64,000 nucleotides of DNA from Nesterenkonia sp. E16_10 (GTDB lineage: Bacteria > Actinomycetota > Actinomycetes > Actinomycetales > Micrococcaceae), in NCBI RefSeq assembly GCF_017347085.1, contig NZ_JADPSA010000002.1, positions 77,535 to 141,534 of the forward strand, read 5' to 3'. The notes beneath the pieces were generated by a model that was not told where the DNA came from, did not search any database, and was given only the letters and a program-made list of their open reading frames with translations. Within the stretch, counting starts at the first letter, position 1. Each line of letters begins with the position of its first letter. Below, piece by piece: positions 33,969-42,169 of the stretch. A program made the translations under genes and the position numbers.

Positions 33969-34870
33969 GACGCCTCCATCAATGCCTGTCGGTGGACCTG
34001 CGCATGCTCGCCCAGACGATTCTCCATCACATCCATGGCCTGCGGGGAGGAATCGATGCAGATGAAGCGACGTCCGGTCTCCACGGCCACCGCGCCCAGG
34101 GTCCCGGAGCCGGCGAAGAAGTCGAGCACCCAGTCCCCCGGGTTCGAGGAGGCCTGGACCATACGGCGCACCAGCCCCACCGGCTTCTGGGTGGGGTAGC
34201 CGGTCTTCTCCCGGCCGGTGGGCGAGACGATGGTGTGCCACCAGACATCGGTGGGCAGCTTGCCCAGCGCGACCTTCTCGGCGGTGACCAGGCCCGGTGC
34301 CATATACGGCTCGCGATCCACGGCCTCGGCGTTGAAGATGTAGCCCGCGGGGTTCTTCACATAGACCAGGATGGTGTCGTGCTTGGTGGGCCAGCGCTTC
34401 TTGGTGCGCCCGCCGTAGTCATACGCCCAGATGATCTCGTTGAGGAAGCACTCCCGCCCGAAGATCGCGTCGCACAGGACCTTGGCGTAGTGCACCTCGC
34501 GGTAGTCCAGGTGCAGGTAGAGGGTGCCCTCATCGGCGAGCAGCCGCCAGGCCTGGAGCAGCCGGGGCTCGAGGAACTCCCAGTAGTCGGTGAAGGAGTC
34601 GTCGTATTCGGCCAGCGCACGGCGAACCGTGTCGTAGCTGCGTCCGGCGAAGCCCACCCGGTTGCCCTCACCGTCGGGGCGCCGGGTGTTGGTGGTCTTG
34701 GTGGCCCGCTGGGCCCGCCCGGTGTTGAAGGGCGGGTCCAGGTAGATCACGGTGAAGGCACCGTCGGGCAGGTCCGGCAGGAGCTCGAGGTTCTCCCCCT
34801 CGAGCACCTGCGAACCACCGGCGGGGTCGAAGCCGCGGCTGCGCGCCGCAGCACTCTCCCCGGCACTCAC
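33965..34870 (-). CDS. Site-specific DNA methyltransferase (beta-class)
   Basis: 301 residues. Catalytic motif IV is IYLDPPFNTG (about residue 45) and the SAM-binding motif I VLDFFAGSGTLGAVA is near residue 257, so the order is the beta class of amino-methyltransferases (N6-adenine or N4-cytosine). The TQKP motif (YPTQKPVGLVRRM) precedes motif I, as in Mod-type enzymes. No restriction gene adjoins it, so it looks like an orphan methylase. It lies 11 nt after the DEAD-box helicase gene and overlaps the importer ATPase gene by 4 nt, an odd pairing of DNA modification with osmoprotectant uptake. Start GTG 34870; a later start is possible. Confidence 0.88.
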   Translation of the reverse strand: MSAGESAAARSRGFDPAGGSQVLEGENLELLPDLPDGAFTVIYLDPPFNTGRAQRATKTTNTRRPDGEGNRVGFAGRSYDTVRRALAEYDDSFTDYWEFLEPRLLQAWRLLADEGTLYLHLDYREVHYAKVLCDAIFGRECFLNEIIWAYDYGGRTKKRWPTKHDTILVYVKNPAGYIFNAEAVDREPYMAPGLVTAEKVALGKLPTDVWWHTIVSPTGREKTGYPTQKPVGLVRRMVQASSNPGDWVLDFFAGSGTLGAVAVETGRRFICIDSSPQAMDVMENRLGEHAQVHRQALMEAS

Positions 34871-34881
34871 ATCGTTGCCGT

Positions 34882-36666
34882 TCAGCTCTCGCTGGAGGTG
34901 TTCTCGCCGCCGGACCCGGAGCCGCCGCGACGACGACGCCGCCGCCTGGGCTGGGTGGCGGAGTCTGAACCCTCAGAGGACGCAGCAGAGGCGGCAGGCT
35001 GACCCTGCTGCGTCTGCTGGGCTGCGGAGCCGGCGTCCTCGCCGCCGCGGGTGCGGCGACGGTTGCGGCTGCGCGGAGCGGCTGCGCCCTCGGCTGCGGA
35101 GTCCTGACCGGTGCTCTCGCTGCGGTCACGACCGCGGCCGGAGTCCCGGCCGCCGGAGCGTCCGCCGCGTGAGGAGTCGCGATCGCGTCCGCCACGGCCG
35201 CCGTCGCGGTCACCGCCGCGTCCGCCGTCGCGTCCTCCTCGCCCGCCGTCGCGGTCACCGCGTCCGCCGCTGGACTTCCGCTTCTCGGGACCGCCCAGGT
35301 CCTCGAGCTCCTCGGCGTCCAGGCCGGCCTTGGAGCGCTTATGCCGGGGCAGGCGCCCCTTGGTGCCCTTGGGGATGTCGAGGTCCTCGTAGAGGTGCGG
35401 CGAGGAGGAGTAGGTCTCGATGGGCTCCGGGATGCCCAGGCCGAGGGCCTTGTCGATGAGCTTCCACTTGGGCATGTCCTCCCAGTCCACGAAGGTCACC
35501 GCGATGCCGGTCTTGCCCGCGCGGCCGGTGCGGCCCACCCGGTGCAGATAGGCCTTCTCATCATCGGGAGCGGTGAGGTTGATGACGTGGGTGATGTCGG
35601 TGACGTCGATGCCGCGGGCGGCGACGTCGGTGGCGACCAGCACGTCGATCTTTTCGTTGCGGAAGGCGCGCAGCGCCTGCTCGCGGGCACCCTGGCCCAG
35701 GTCGCCGTGGATCGCGCCGGCGGCGAAGCCGCGGGACTGCAGCTCCGCGGAGAGCCGATCGGCCTGGCGCTTGGTCCGGGTGAACACGATGGTGCGACCG
35801 CGGCCCTCGGCCTGGAGCAGGCGGGCGATGACCTCGTCCTTGTCCAGGTGGTGCGCGCGGTAGACCAGCTGCCGGATGTCCTTCTTGGTGATGCCCTCGT
35901 CCAGCGGATCCGCCGCGGAGATGTGCGTGGGCTTGGACATGTAGCGGCGCGCCATGGCGACCACCGGGCCGGGCATGGTGGCGGAGAACAGCATGGTCTG
36001 GCGACCGACCTCCGGGACGGCGGAGAGCAGGGTCTCCACGTCGGGGAGGAAGCCGAGGTCGAGCATCTCGTCGGCCTCGTCGAGGACCACGATGTTGACG
36101 TTCTTCAGCTTCAGGTGGCGCTGCCGGTGCAGGTCGATCAGCCGGCCGGGGGTGCCCACGACGATCTCGACGCCGCGGTCCAGCTCTTCGATCTGCGGCT
36201 CGTAGGCGCGGCCGCCGTAGATGGTGGCCACGCGGATGCCGCGGCGTGCCGCGGCGACCTTGATGTCGGAGGCCACCTGCACGGCGAGCTCGCGCGTGGG
36301 GGCCACGATCAGCGCCTGGGGCGCTCCGGGGGCCGGGAGCTCGTCATAGCCGGCGTCGTCGGGGCTGGTCACCCGCTGGATGGCGGGGATGCCGAAGCCC
36401 AGGGTCTTGCCGGTGCCGGTCTTGGCCTGGCCGATGATGTCGTAGCCGCCCAGCGCGATCGGCAGGGTCTCCGCCTGGATCGGGAAGGGGGTGGTGATCC
36501 CCTTGGCGGCCAGGGCCTCGACGATCTCGGGGCGCACGTTGAAGTCTGCGAAGGTGAGGCTGGAGGCTTCGACGGCCTCGACGAGCTCGGGGTCAACGGC
36601 GGAGATGTTGTCGTCAATCTCGGCGGCTGAGGACTCGGTGGTCTGTTCAGTCATAGGTACTTTCAT
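34882..36666 (-). CDS. DEAD-box RNA helicase with RGG-rich tail
   Basis: 594 residues. Full set of DEAD-box motifs: Q motif region TPFPIQAETLPIAL, AKTGTGKTLGFGIP (about residue 82), PTRELAVQV, VLDEADEMLDLGF (about 197), FSATMP, and HRVGRTGRAGKTG. The last ~150 residues are basic and repetitive, with many RGG, GGRD and DRDG units and then RNRRRTRGG and RRRRRR, typical RNA-binding disordered tails of cold-shock/ribosome-assembly helicases (CsdA/RhlE type). Its ATG overlaps the DUF3107 stop by 1 nt; ATG 36654 (MTEQTTESS) is an alternative. The TetR-DUF3107-helicase order matches Rv3208-Rv3208A-Rv3211 of M. tuberculosis. Confidence 0.93.
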   Translation of the reverse strand: MKVPMTEQTTESSAAEIDDNISAVDPELVEAVEASSLTFADFNVRPEIVEALAAKGITTPFPIQAETLPIALGGYDIIGQAKTGTGKTLGFGIPAIQRVTSPDDAGYDELPAPGAPQALIVAPTRELAVQVASDIKVAAARRGIRVATIYGGRAYEPQIEELDRGVEIVVGTPGRLIDLHRQRHLKLKNVNIVVLDEADEMLDLGFLPDVETLLSAVPEVGRQTMLFSATMPGPVVAMARRYMSKPTHISAADPLDEGITKKDIRQLVYRAHHLDKDEVIARLLQAEGRGRTIVFTRTKRQADRLSAELQSRGFAAGAIHGDLGQGAREQALRAFRNEKIDVLVATDVAARGIDVTDITHVINLTAPDDEKAYLHRVGRTGRAGKTGIAVTFVDWEDMPKWKLIDKALGLGIPEPIETYSSSPHLYEDLDIPKGTKGRLPRHKRSKAGLDAEELEDLGGPEKRKSSGGRGDRDGGRGGRDGGRGGDRDGGRGGRDRDSSRGGRSGGRDSGRGRDRSESTGQDSAAEGAAAPRSRNRRRTRGGEDAGSAAQQTQQGQPAASAASSEGSDSATQPRRRRRRRGGSGSGGENTSSES

Positions 36667-36899
36667 TAGGCGACCGCGGCTGCGAAGCCCACGGTCTGTT
36701 TGGTGTCGGAGCCGATCTCCACATAGCCGATGGACGCGACGGGCACGACGATCTTCTTGCCGCGGCGGTCTTCCAGGCTGAGCAGCGACTGTGAGCCTTC
36801 GATGGCGGTGGCCACGGCCTGCTCGATCTCTTCGGGCTTGGCGTCGGTCTCGATGACGATCTCGCGAGAGACGTGCTGAATGCCGATACGTACTTCCAT
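36666..36899 (-). CDS. DUF3107 family small protein
   Basis: 77 residues, MEVRIGIQHVSREIVIETDA at the start and KKIVVPVASIGYVEIGS near the end, matching the actinobacterial DUF3107 family (TB9.4 of M. tuberculosis). Function unknown; the small alpha/beta protein binds no recognised cofactor. AAGGAG lies about 7 nt before the ATG. It ends 1 nt into the helicase gene, so the two are co-transcribed, and follows the TetR gene by 107 nt. Confidence 0.9.
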   Translation of the reverse strand: MEVRIGIQHVSREIVIETDAKPEEIEQAVATAIEGSQSLLSLEDRRGKKIVVPVASIGYVEIGSDTKQTVGFAAAVA

Positions 36900-37006
36900 G
36901 CCAACTCCTTGAATCTATGGGCTGCGCCCACTTCGAAGAGTTCCGCAGCTGCCCGGATGCGGGAGCGTGCAGAGAAGCGGGCGGATTTACCTGCCCCCGA
37001 GTCTAC

Positions 37007-37657
37007 CTACCTTGCGCTGTCTGCGCTTTCAGACTCTTTCGGGAAGCCCGAGATTCCGCGCCAAGCCAAACGTGCGGTCAGCTGGGCGGAGACCTCACGG
37101 TCCGGGCGCTCGGAGAGCCGGCTCCAGTGCCGGGCCGCGGAGAGCGCCATGCCGATGAGGCCGTGGCCCAGCATCGTGGCCTCGGCCATCGGCTGTCCGG
37201 TGTCATCGGCGATGACCTCGGCGATCGCGCCGGCCATGTCGTCGTGGAATCGCTCGAGCCGGTCCTCGACCTCTTCGTCGTTGTCCATGCCCGAGGTGAA
37301 GACCAGCCGGTAGGCCTCGTCCTTGCGGGAGATGAACTCGTAGAAGGCCCCCATGGTGGCCTGCACCCGGTCCTTGTTGTTCTCACAGGTCGACAGCGCC
37401 TGGGTGAGCTCATGCTCCAGGGCGCCCAGGTGGGTGTCCAGCAGTCCCAGGAACAGCTCGTGCTTGCCGGGGAAATGCTGGTAGAGCACCGGCTTGGAGA
37501 CCTGGGCGATCTCGGCAATGTCATCCATCGACGCGCCGTGATATCCCCGGGCCACGAAGACCTGCAGCGCGCACTCCAGCAGCTGGGTCCGGCGCTGTTC
37601 CCGGGGCAGCCGCTTGGCGCGCACGACGCCGGCGGGATCTCTGGTGCTCTGAGTCAT
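37007..37657 (-). CDS. TetR-family transcriptional regulator
   Basis: 216 residues. The N-terminal helix-turn-helix reads RRTQLLECALQVFVARGYHG then MDDIAEIAQVSKPVLYQHFP (about residues 24-62), typical TetR DNA binding. The C-terminal ligand domain is all helical and resembles the regulator at Rv3208 in M. tuberculosis, also upstream of DUF3107. The ligand and target are unknown; self-regulation and control of the DUF3107-helicase genes are plausible. Downstream genes on the same strand begin 107 nt away. Confidence 0.88.
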   Translation of the reverse strand: MTQSTRDPAGVVRAKRLPREQRRTQLLECALQVFVARGYHGASMDDIAEIAQVSKPVLYQHFPGKHELFLGLLDTHLGALEHELTQALSTCENNKDRVQATMGAFYEFISRKDEAYRLVFTSGMDNDEEVEDRLERFHDDMAGAIAEVIADDTGQPMAEATMLGHGLIGMALSAARHWSRLSERPDREVSAQLTARLAWRGISGFPKESESADSAR

Positions 37658-37718
37658 GGGGACAGTCTATTCAGGGCCGGGGCCGGGACCACCGGGACAG
37701 CGGCCACCGGGCCGGAGC

Positions 37719-38612
37719 TCAGCCCTTCTCCGCTCCGGCGTTCGCCCCCTGGGTGAAGTAGCGCTGGAACACGATGAACACCAGCGCCGTCGGGATGGTC
37801 ATCAGCAGCGCCGCCGCCATCGCCACCGGATATTGGTTCCCCGAGCCCAGCCCTCCGGTGGTGAAGCCGGCGACGCCGCGGGTCAGCGTGTAGAGGTCTG
37901 GATCGTTGGTGGCCACGATGAAGTGTCCCAGCTCGTTCCAGGACCCCTGGAAGGACAGGATGGTCAGGGTGATCAGCGCCGGCTTGGCCATCGGCAGCAC
38001 CACCGACCAGAAGGTCCTGAAGGTGCTGGCCCCGTCGATCCGCGCCGCCTCCTCCACCGATTCCGGGATGGTCTCGAAGAACTGCTTCATGATGAAGATG
38101 CCCGCGGCGTCGATCATCAGCGGCACGATCAGCGCCGGGTAGGTGTTGTAAATCCCGACGTAGTTCAGGATCAGGAACTTCGGGATCAGCAGCACGATCC
38201 CGGGGACTGCCATGACCGCGAGCAGACCAGTGAACAGCGCGATCCGTCCGGTGAACTTCAGCCGGGCCAGCGCGTAGCCGGCGAGGGAGCAGAAGAACAC
38301 CCGCCCGAGGGTGACGCAGAGCGTGACGATCACACTGTTGGTGAACCAGGTCGGATAGTTGGAGCTGAACAGCGTCTCCCACGCCCCGGTGGTGAAGGGG
38401 TCGGGGGTCAGCGAGAGCGCGTTGCCGGTCGCATCCGGGTCGGTCTTGAACGAGGTGACCAGCTGGATGATGAAGGGATAGATGTAGAGCAGCGCGAAGA
38501 AGATCAGCATCCCGTAGAACCAGAACTTCTTCCCCCGAGAGGGCCTGCCCTCCCCCACCGCGGCCACCACGGGCCGGATCGGGGTGCGGTCGTCCTTGCT
38601 GAGTGCACTCAT
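37719..38612 (-). CDS. Carbohydrate ABC transporter permease (MalG type)
   Basis: 297 residues, six predicted membrane helices. N-terminal FWFYGMLIFFALLYIYPFII and the EAA loop EEAARIDGASTFRTFWSVVL (about residue 190) are characteristic of MalG/LacG inner-membrane subunits of sugar importers (CUT1 family). It overlaps the MalF-type gene by 4 nt and is the last gene of the lacI-led operon. No ATPase gene is present here, so the importer probably shares an MsiK-like ATPase encoded elsewhere. Confidence 0.92.
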   Translation of the reverse strand: MSALSKDDRTPIRPVVAAVGEGRPSRGKKFWFYGMLIFFALLYIYPFIIQLVTSFKTDPDATGNALSLTPDPFTTGAWETLFSSNYPTWFTNSVIVTLCVTLGRVFFCSLAGYALARLKFTGRIALFTGLLAVMAVPGIVLLIPKFLILNYVGIYNTYPALIVPLMIDAAGIFIMKQFFETIPESVEEAARIDGASTFRTFWSVVLPMAKPALITLTILSFQGSWNELGHFIVATNDPDLYTLTRGVAGFTTGGLGSGNQYPVAMAAALLMTIPTALVFIVFQRYFTQGANAGAEKG

Positions 38613-39733
38613 GAGCTCTGCGCCTTTCGCTGGGTCTCTTCGACGATCGCTCGGGTCCGGCGGCTCCGCTGCCGCCGTCGCACGCCGCGATCGGCGCGCT
38701 TCTGGGCCGAGACGTCCTTATCGCGCATCAGCCAGCGCTGGGTCGTGGTCAGGATGAAGATGATCGCGAAGAGGATGAAGGCGATGGCCGCACCCTGGCC
38801 CCAGTCACCATTGGTGAAGGCCGCCTGGTAGGACAGATACGCCGGGGTCAGGGTGGTCTTGGCGGGCCCGCCCTGGGTCATGACATACATCTGATCGAAG
38901 ACCTGCCAGGTCCCGATGAAGCCCAGGGTCACCACCAGCAGGATGGTCGGGCGCAGATGCGGCACCGTGACGTTCATGAAGCGCTGCCACTTATTGGCGC
39001 CGTCGACCATCGCCGCCTCCTCGACCTCCACCGGCAGGTCCTGCAGACCCGCGAGGAAGAGCAGCATGAAGGTCCCGGCGGTGGTCCAGATGACCTGCAT
39101 CATGATCGCGCTCAGCGCCACCGAGGGCCCGGAGAACCACTCCCAAAAGGAGAGCCCCATGACCGAGGGCTCGGTCATCCAGGAGGGCGGGGCAGCCAGG
39201 CTCCACAGTCCGACGGCGTCGCCGAAGATGTGGATCAGGCCGCGAGAGTCCTGGAACCAGTTGGGGCCGTTGACCCCGAACCAGCCCAGCACGTTGTTGA
39301 TCGCCCCGCTGCCGGCGAAGAGGAACAGGAACAGCAGCGAGATGGCGACCGAGGAGACCACCGAGGGGAAGTAGAAGGCGGTGCGGAAGAACGTGCGGCC
39401 CTTCAGGAACCGGTTGTTCAGCAGCACCGCAAGGCTCAGCGCCAGGATGGTCTGCAGCGGCACGACGCCCAGGACGTAATAGAAGGTGTTGCGGAAGGAG
39501 ATCATCAGGTCCTGGCGGGCCAGACCGGGATCCGCGAGCAGCGCGTTGTAGTTCTCCGTGCCGATGAAGTTCACATCACGCGAGATGGGGCTGCCGCTGC
39601 CGCTCCAGTCGCTGAGCGAGACCCACAGCGCCATGCCGATCGGCGCGACGAGGAACACGCCCAGCACCAGGATGGCCGGGCTGACGAAGAGCCACCCCGC
39701 GCCCTGCTGGCGCTGTGGGTCTCGAGTTCTCAC
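38609..39733 (-). CDS. Carbohydrate ABC transporter permease (MalF type)
   Basis: 374 residues. First helix AGWLFVSPAILVLGVFLVAP near residue 13, EAA loop VEEAAMVDGANKWQRFMNVT (about 255). It is longer than most CUT1 MalF-type permeases because of an inserted periplasmic segment (about 160-215) and an Arg-rich C-terminal tail. Start is GTG 39733, overlapping the binding-protein stop by 4 nt (GTGA); the longer open frame would read through the binding-protein gene and is rejected. Confidence 0.9.
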   Translation of the reverse strand: MRTRDPQRQQGAGWLFVSPAILVLGVFLVAPIGMALWVSLSDWSGSGSPISRDVNFIGTENYNALLADPGLARQDLMISFRNTFYYVLGVVPLQTILALSLAVLLNNRFLKGRTFFRTAFYFPSVVSSVAISLLFLFLFAGSGAINNVLGWFGVNGPNWFQDSRGLIHIFGDAVGLWSLAAPPSWMTEPSVMGLSFWEWFSGPSVALSAIMMQVIWTTAGTFMLLFLAGLQDLPVEVEEAAMVDGANKWQRFMNVTVPHLRPTILLVVTLGFIGTWQVFDQMYVMTQGGPAKTTLTPAYLSYQAAFTNGDWGQGAAIAFILFAIIFILTTTQRWLMRDKDVSAQKRADRGVRRRQRSRRTRAIVEETQRKAQSS

Positions 39734-40995
39734 TGCTCCAGCACCGCCGAGGCGTTGGAGTCGAAGCTCTCCATCATCTGCTGCAGGTCTGCGCTGCCGA
39801 TGCCCTCGAGCTGCGAGTTCAGATCCGCCACCACCTGGGTCATGTCCGGGGCGTTGACCGGGCCGCGGCCGTAGTCGCCGCCGGCGATGAACGGTGCGTC
39901 CTCGGGGAAGGCCGAGGAATAGTCCTCGGTCGCGGCCTGGCGCGAGGGCATCACGCCGAAGGCCTCCGCGAACTCCAGCTGCTGCTCCGGTGTGGAGAGG
40001 TGGTTCACCAGGTCGACGGCCTGAGTCTGCGCCTCGGAGTCGGCTGCGACGCCCCAGCACTGGCTGAACAGCAGGGTGCCCGGTCCTGCCGAGCCCTCGG
40101 GGAGCTCGGCGACGGTGTAGTCGACGTCCGGGTAGTCGTTGCTCATGGCGCCGCGGATCCAGTTGCCCTCGATGGTCATCGCGGCGCGCTCGGTGCCGAA
40201 GGCCTCCCCACCCCAGCCGGCGTCGACGTCCCCGGCATAGGCGAAGCTGCCCTCGGCGATGTTCTCCTTGACGTACTCCAGACCTGCCAGGACCTCCTCG
40301 CTGGTGCCGGTGGGCTCGGTGGCGTCCTCGTTGAGCCACCATCCGCCGTTGCCGACCACGAAGGCGCCGACCCGGTCCACGCCGGGTGAGAAGACCAGGC
40401 CGGTGGTGTCGCCCTCGGTGAGGGTCTCGGCGACCTGGGCGAGCTCCTCGTAGGTGGTGGGGATGTCCTCGTCGGTCAGACCGGCGGCCTCCCACTTCTC
40501 GGTGTTGATCTGCAGCCCCAGGGTGGAGAAGTCCTTGGGCGCACACCACTGGGTGTCCTCATAGGTGAAGGCCTCCTGCAGGGCGGGGAAGTAGTCCTCG
40601 TTGTCCTGCGCCTCGTAGGCGTGGAGGTTCCCGTCCGAGGCCTGCTGCGCGACCTGGGCCGCGTCGAGGTAGAAGATGTCCGGCGGGTTGCCGCCGGCGA
40701 AGCCCTGGGCCAGCTCCTGGTTCATGTCGGCGGCCACCCGGACCTCCACCTCGTTGCCCGAGGCCTCGGCCCACTCTGCCGCGGCCTCTTCCACTGCGGC
40801 GGTCTCGGCCTCGCCGGAGGAGGCGATCAGCATCACCAGGCTGGCTTCGCCTTCGGCGGAGGTGGCCTCCTCGGCGTCGCCGGTGTCCTGGTCATCGAAG
40901 CCGTCGCCGCCGCAGGCGGTGAGCGCGAGGGCGCTGAGGAGTCCCACCGCGAAGGGTGCGGCGAGGCGGTTCTTCTGGTTCTTCTGGTTCTTCAT
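39730..40995 (-). CDS. Carbohydrate ABC transporter substrate-binding lipoprotein
   Basis: 421 residues with a Lys/Asn-rich start MKNQKNQKN, hydrophobic segment and lipobox ALTACGGD (Cys about 28). The mature protein is a CUT1 solute-binding protein: GNPPDIFYLDAAQVAQQASD (about residue 105), MTIEGNWIRGAM, and GRGPVNAPDMTQVVADLN near the end. It captures a sugar, probably an oligosaccharide, outside the cell. AAAGG precedes the ATG, which overlaps the lacI stop by 4 nt. Confidence 0.92.
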   Translation of the reverse strand: MKNQKNQKNRLAAPFAVGLLSALALTACGGDGFDDQDTGDAEEATSAEGEASLVMLIASSGEAETAAVEEAAAEWAEASGNEVEVRVAADMNQELAQGFAGGNPPDIFYLDAAQVAQQASDGNLHAYEAQDNEDYFPALQEAFTYEDTQWCAPKDFSTLGLQINTEKWEAAGLTDEDIPTTYEELAQVAETLTEGDTTGLVFSPGVDRVGAFVVGNGGWWLNEDATEPTGTSEEVLAGLEYVKENIAEGSFAYAGDVDAGWGGEAFGTERAAMTIEGNWIRGAMSNDYPDVDYTVAELPEGSAGPGTLLFSQCWGVAADSEAQTQAVDLVNHLSTPEQQLEFAEAFGVMPSRQAATEDYSSAFPEDAPFIAGGDYGRGPVNAPDMTQVVADLNSQLEGIGSADLQQMMESFDSNASAVLEQ

Positions 40996-42032
40996 GGTGT
41001 GCCTTTCGTTGATGTGGTGACGGTGCTGGCACCAACAGTGAGGGTCGGGAGGAACAGTGCGCCCCGGGTGGGAGCGGGGGCGCCGGCGAGCTGGTCATGC
41101 ACGAGGGTCAGCAGGTGTTCGGCGATCTCATCCAGCGGCTGGACCAGGGTCGAGATGCCGTGCAGCTGGGCCGTGGCCGAGCCGTCGAAGCCGGTGATGC
41201 CGATGTCGCGTCCGGGCCGCCAGCCTCGCGCCAGGGCTGCCTGCTGGACTCCGAGGGCGAGCACGTCGGAGGCGCAGACGATGGCGTCCCCGACCGCAAG
41301 GCCATCCAGCAGCCGCTCTGCGGCGCTGATCGCCTGCCTCAGCGACTGCGGGGCAGCCGCCTCCGGGCCCAGGGCGAGGCCATGCTGTTCGACACCTGCG
41401 AGCCAGCCGAGCCGGCGGTCGTCACCGACCGCGGAGCCGGCGGGCCAGCCCAGGAAGCCCACGGTGCGGAACCCGGTCTCGGCCAGGTGCGCGACGGCGG
41501 CGCTCGTGCCGGCGGAACCGTCGACGTCGGCCCACCACACTCGCGAGGAGTCGTCATAGATCCGCCCGAAGGAGGCATAGGGGATGCCGGCCTGCTCCAG
41601 CCAGTCGGGGCGCGGATCGGCGGGGTGGGTGTCGGTGAGCACGAAGGCGTCGACCAGGCGTCGCCGGACCATGTCCTGGTAGCCGCTGAGCATCGGGAAC
41701 GCCTCTCGGGAGGCGAAGGGCACCATATGGCAGGCGTGGCCCGGGGCGGCGAGGGTCAGCGCGGTGAGGAAGGGCAGGGCCACGTCGCTCGGGGTGCCGG
41801 TGACCGCGTTGAGCTCGGTGCCCACCGCGCCCGCCCGCTGGTGGCGCAGCGTGCGGGCGGCGCTGGAGGGGCGGTAGTTCAGCTCCTCGACGACCTGGAG
41901 CACTCTCGAGAGGGTGTCGGGGCTGACCCGTTCGGGGCTGTTGATCGCATTGCTCACGGTCTGGCGGGAGACTCCGGCGGCTCGCGCGACATCGACGATC
42001 GTGGCGCGTGCCGGGTGGGGCGTGTTCAACAT
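40992..42032 (-). CDS. LacI-family transcriptional regulator
   Basis: 346 residues. N-terminal helix-turn-helix and hinge: TIVDVARAAGVSRQTVSNAI and NYRPSSAARTLRHQRAGAVG (about residues 11-68). The C-terminal periplasmic-binding-like domain would sense a sugar. It is first in its own operon with the importer genes, each overlapping by 4 nt, and divergent from the debranching-type enzyme, so it probably controls both directions from the palindromic site at 42082-42099. AAGGTGAG lies just before the ATG. Confidence 0.93.
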   Translation of the reverse strand: MLNTPHPARATIVDVARAAGVSRQTVSNAINSPERVSPDTLSRVLQVVEELNYRPSSAARTLRHQRAGAVGTELNAVTGTPSDVALPFLTALTLAAPGHACHMVPFASREAFPMLSGYQDMVRRRLVDAFVLTDTHPADPRPDWLEQAGIPYASFGRIYDDSSRVWWADVDGSAGTSAAVAHLAETGFRTVGFLGWPAGSAVGDDRRLGWLAGVEQHGLALGPEAAAPQSLRQAISAAERLLDGLAVGDAIVCASDVLALGVQQAALARGWRPGRDIGITGFDGSATAQLHGISTLVQPLDEIAEHLLTLVHDQLAGAPAPTRGALFLPTLTVGASTVTTSTKGTP

Positions 42033-42081
42033 CAGCTCACCTTGATTCTTGATCTTCAGGTCGATGTGGGTAGCATTAGAT

Positions 42082-42099
42082 CGTTCATTTGAACGTTCA
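42082..42099. promoter_or_regulatory. LacI-type operator between divergent lacI and debranching enzyme genes
   Basis: TGAACGTTCA (42090-42099) is a perfect palindrome with the central CG typical of LacI-family sites. It overlaps CGTTCATTTGAACG (42082-42095), whose six-base arms are also perfect, so three TGAACG/CGTTCA half-sites are packed into 18 bp. A CATAAT hexamer at 42098-42103 could be a plus-strand -10 element overlapped by the site. The match to the adjacent LacI protein is inferred from position. Confidence 0.6.
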
Positions 42100-42169
42100 T
42101 AATGTGTCCCAAGTCATAATGGACCGGCGGCGATCGCCTGTCAAGACGAAGCAAAGATCTGGAGCTCTC

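Noticed and set aside
33969-34241. Upstream extension of the osmoprotectant ATPase gene
   Set aside because: It would overlap the methyltransferase gene; MIEFRQVTK at 33968 is the normal family start.
39734-40549. Upstream extension of the MalF-type permease gene
   Set aside because: The extra frame lies inside the binding-protein gene in another frame; a GTGA overlap start at 39733 fits the operon.
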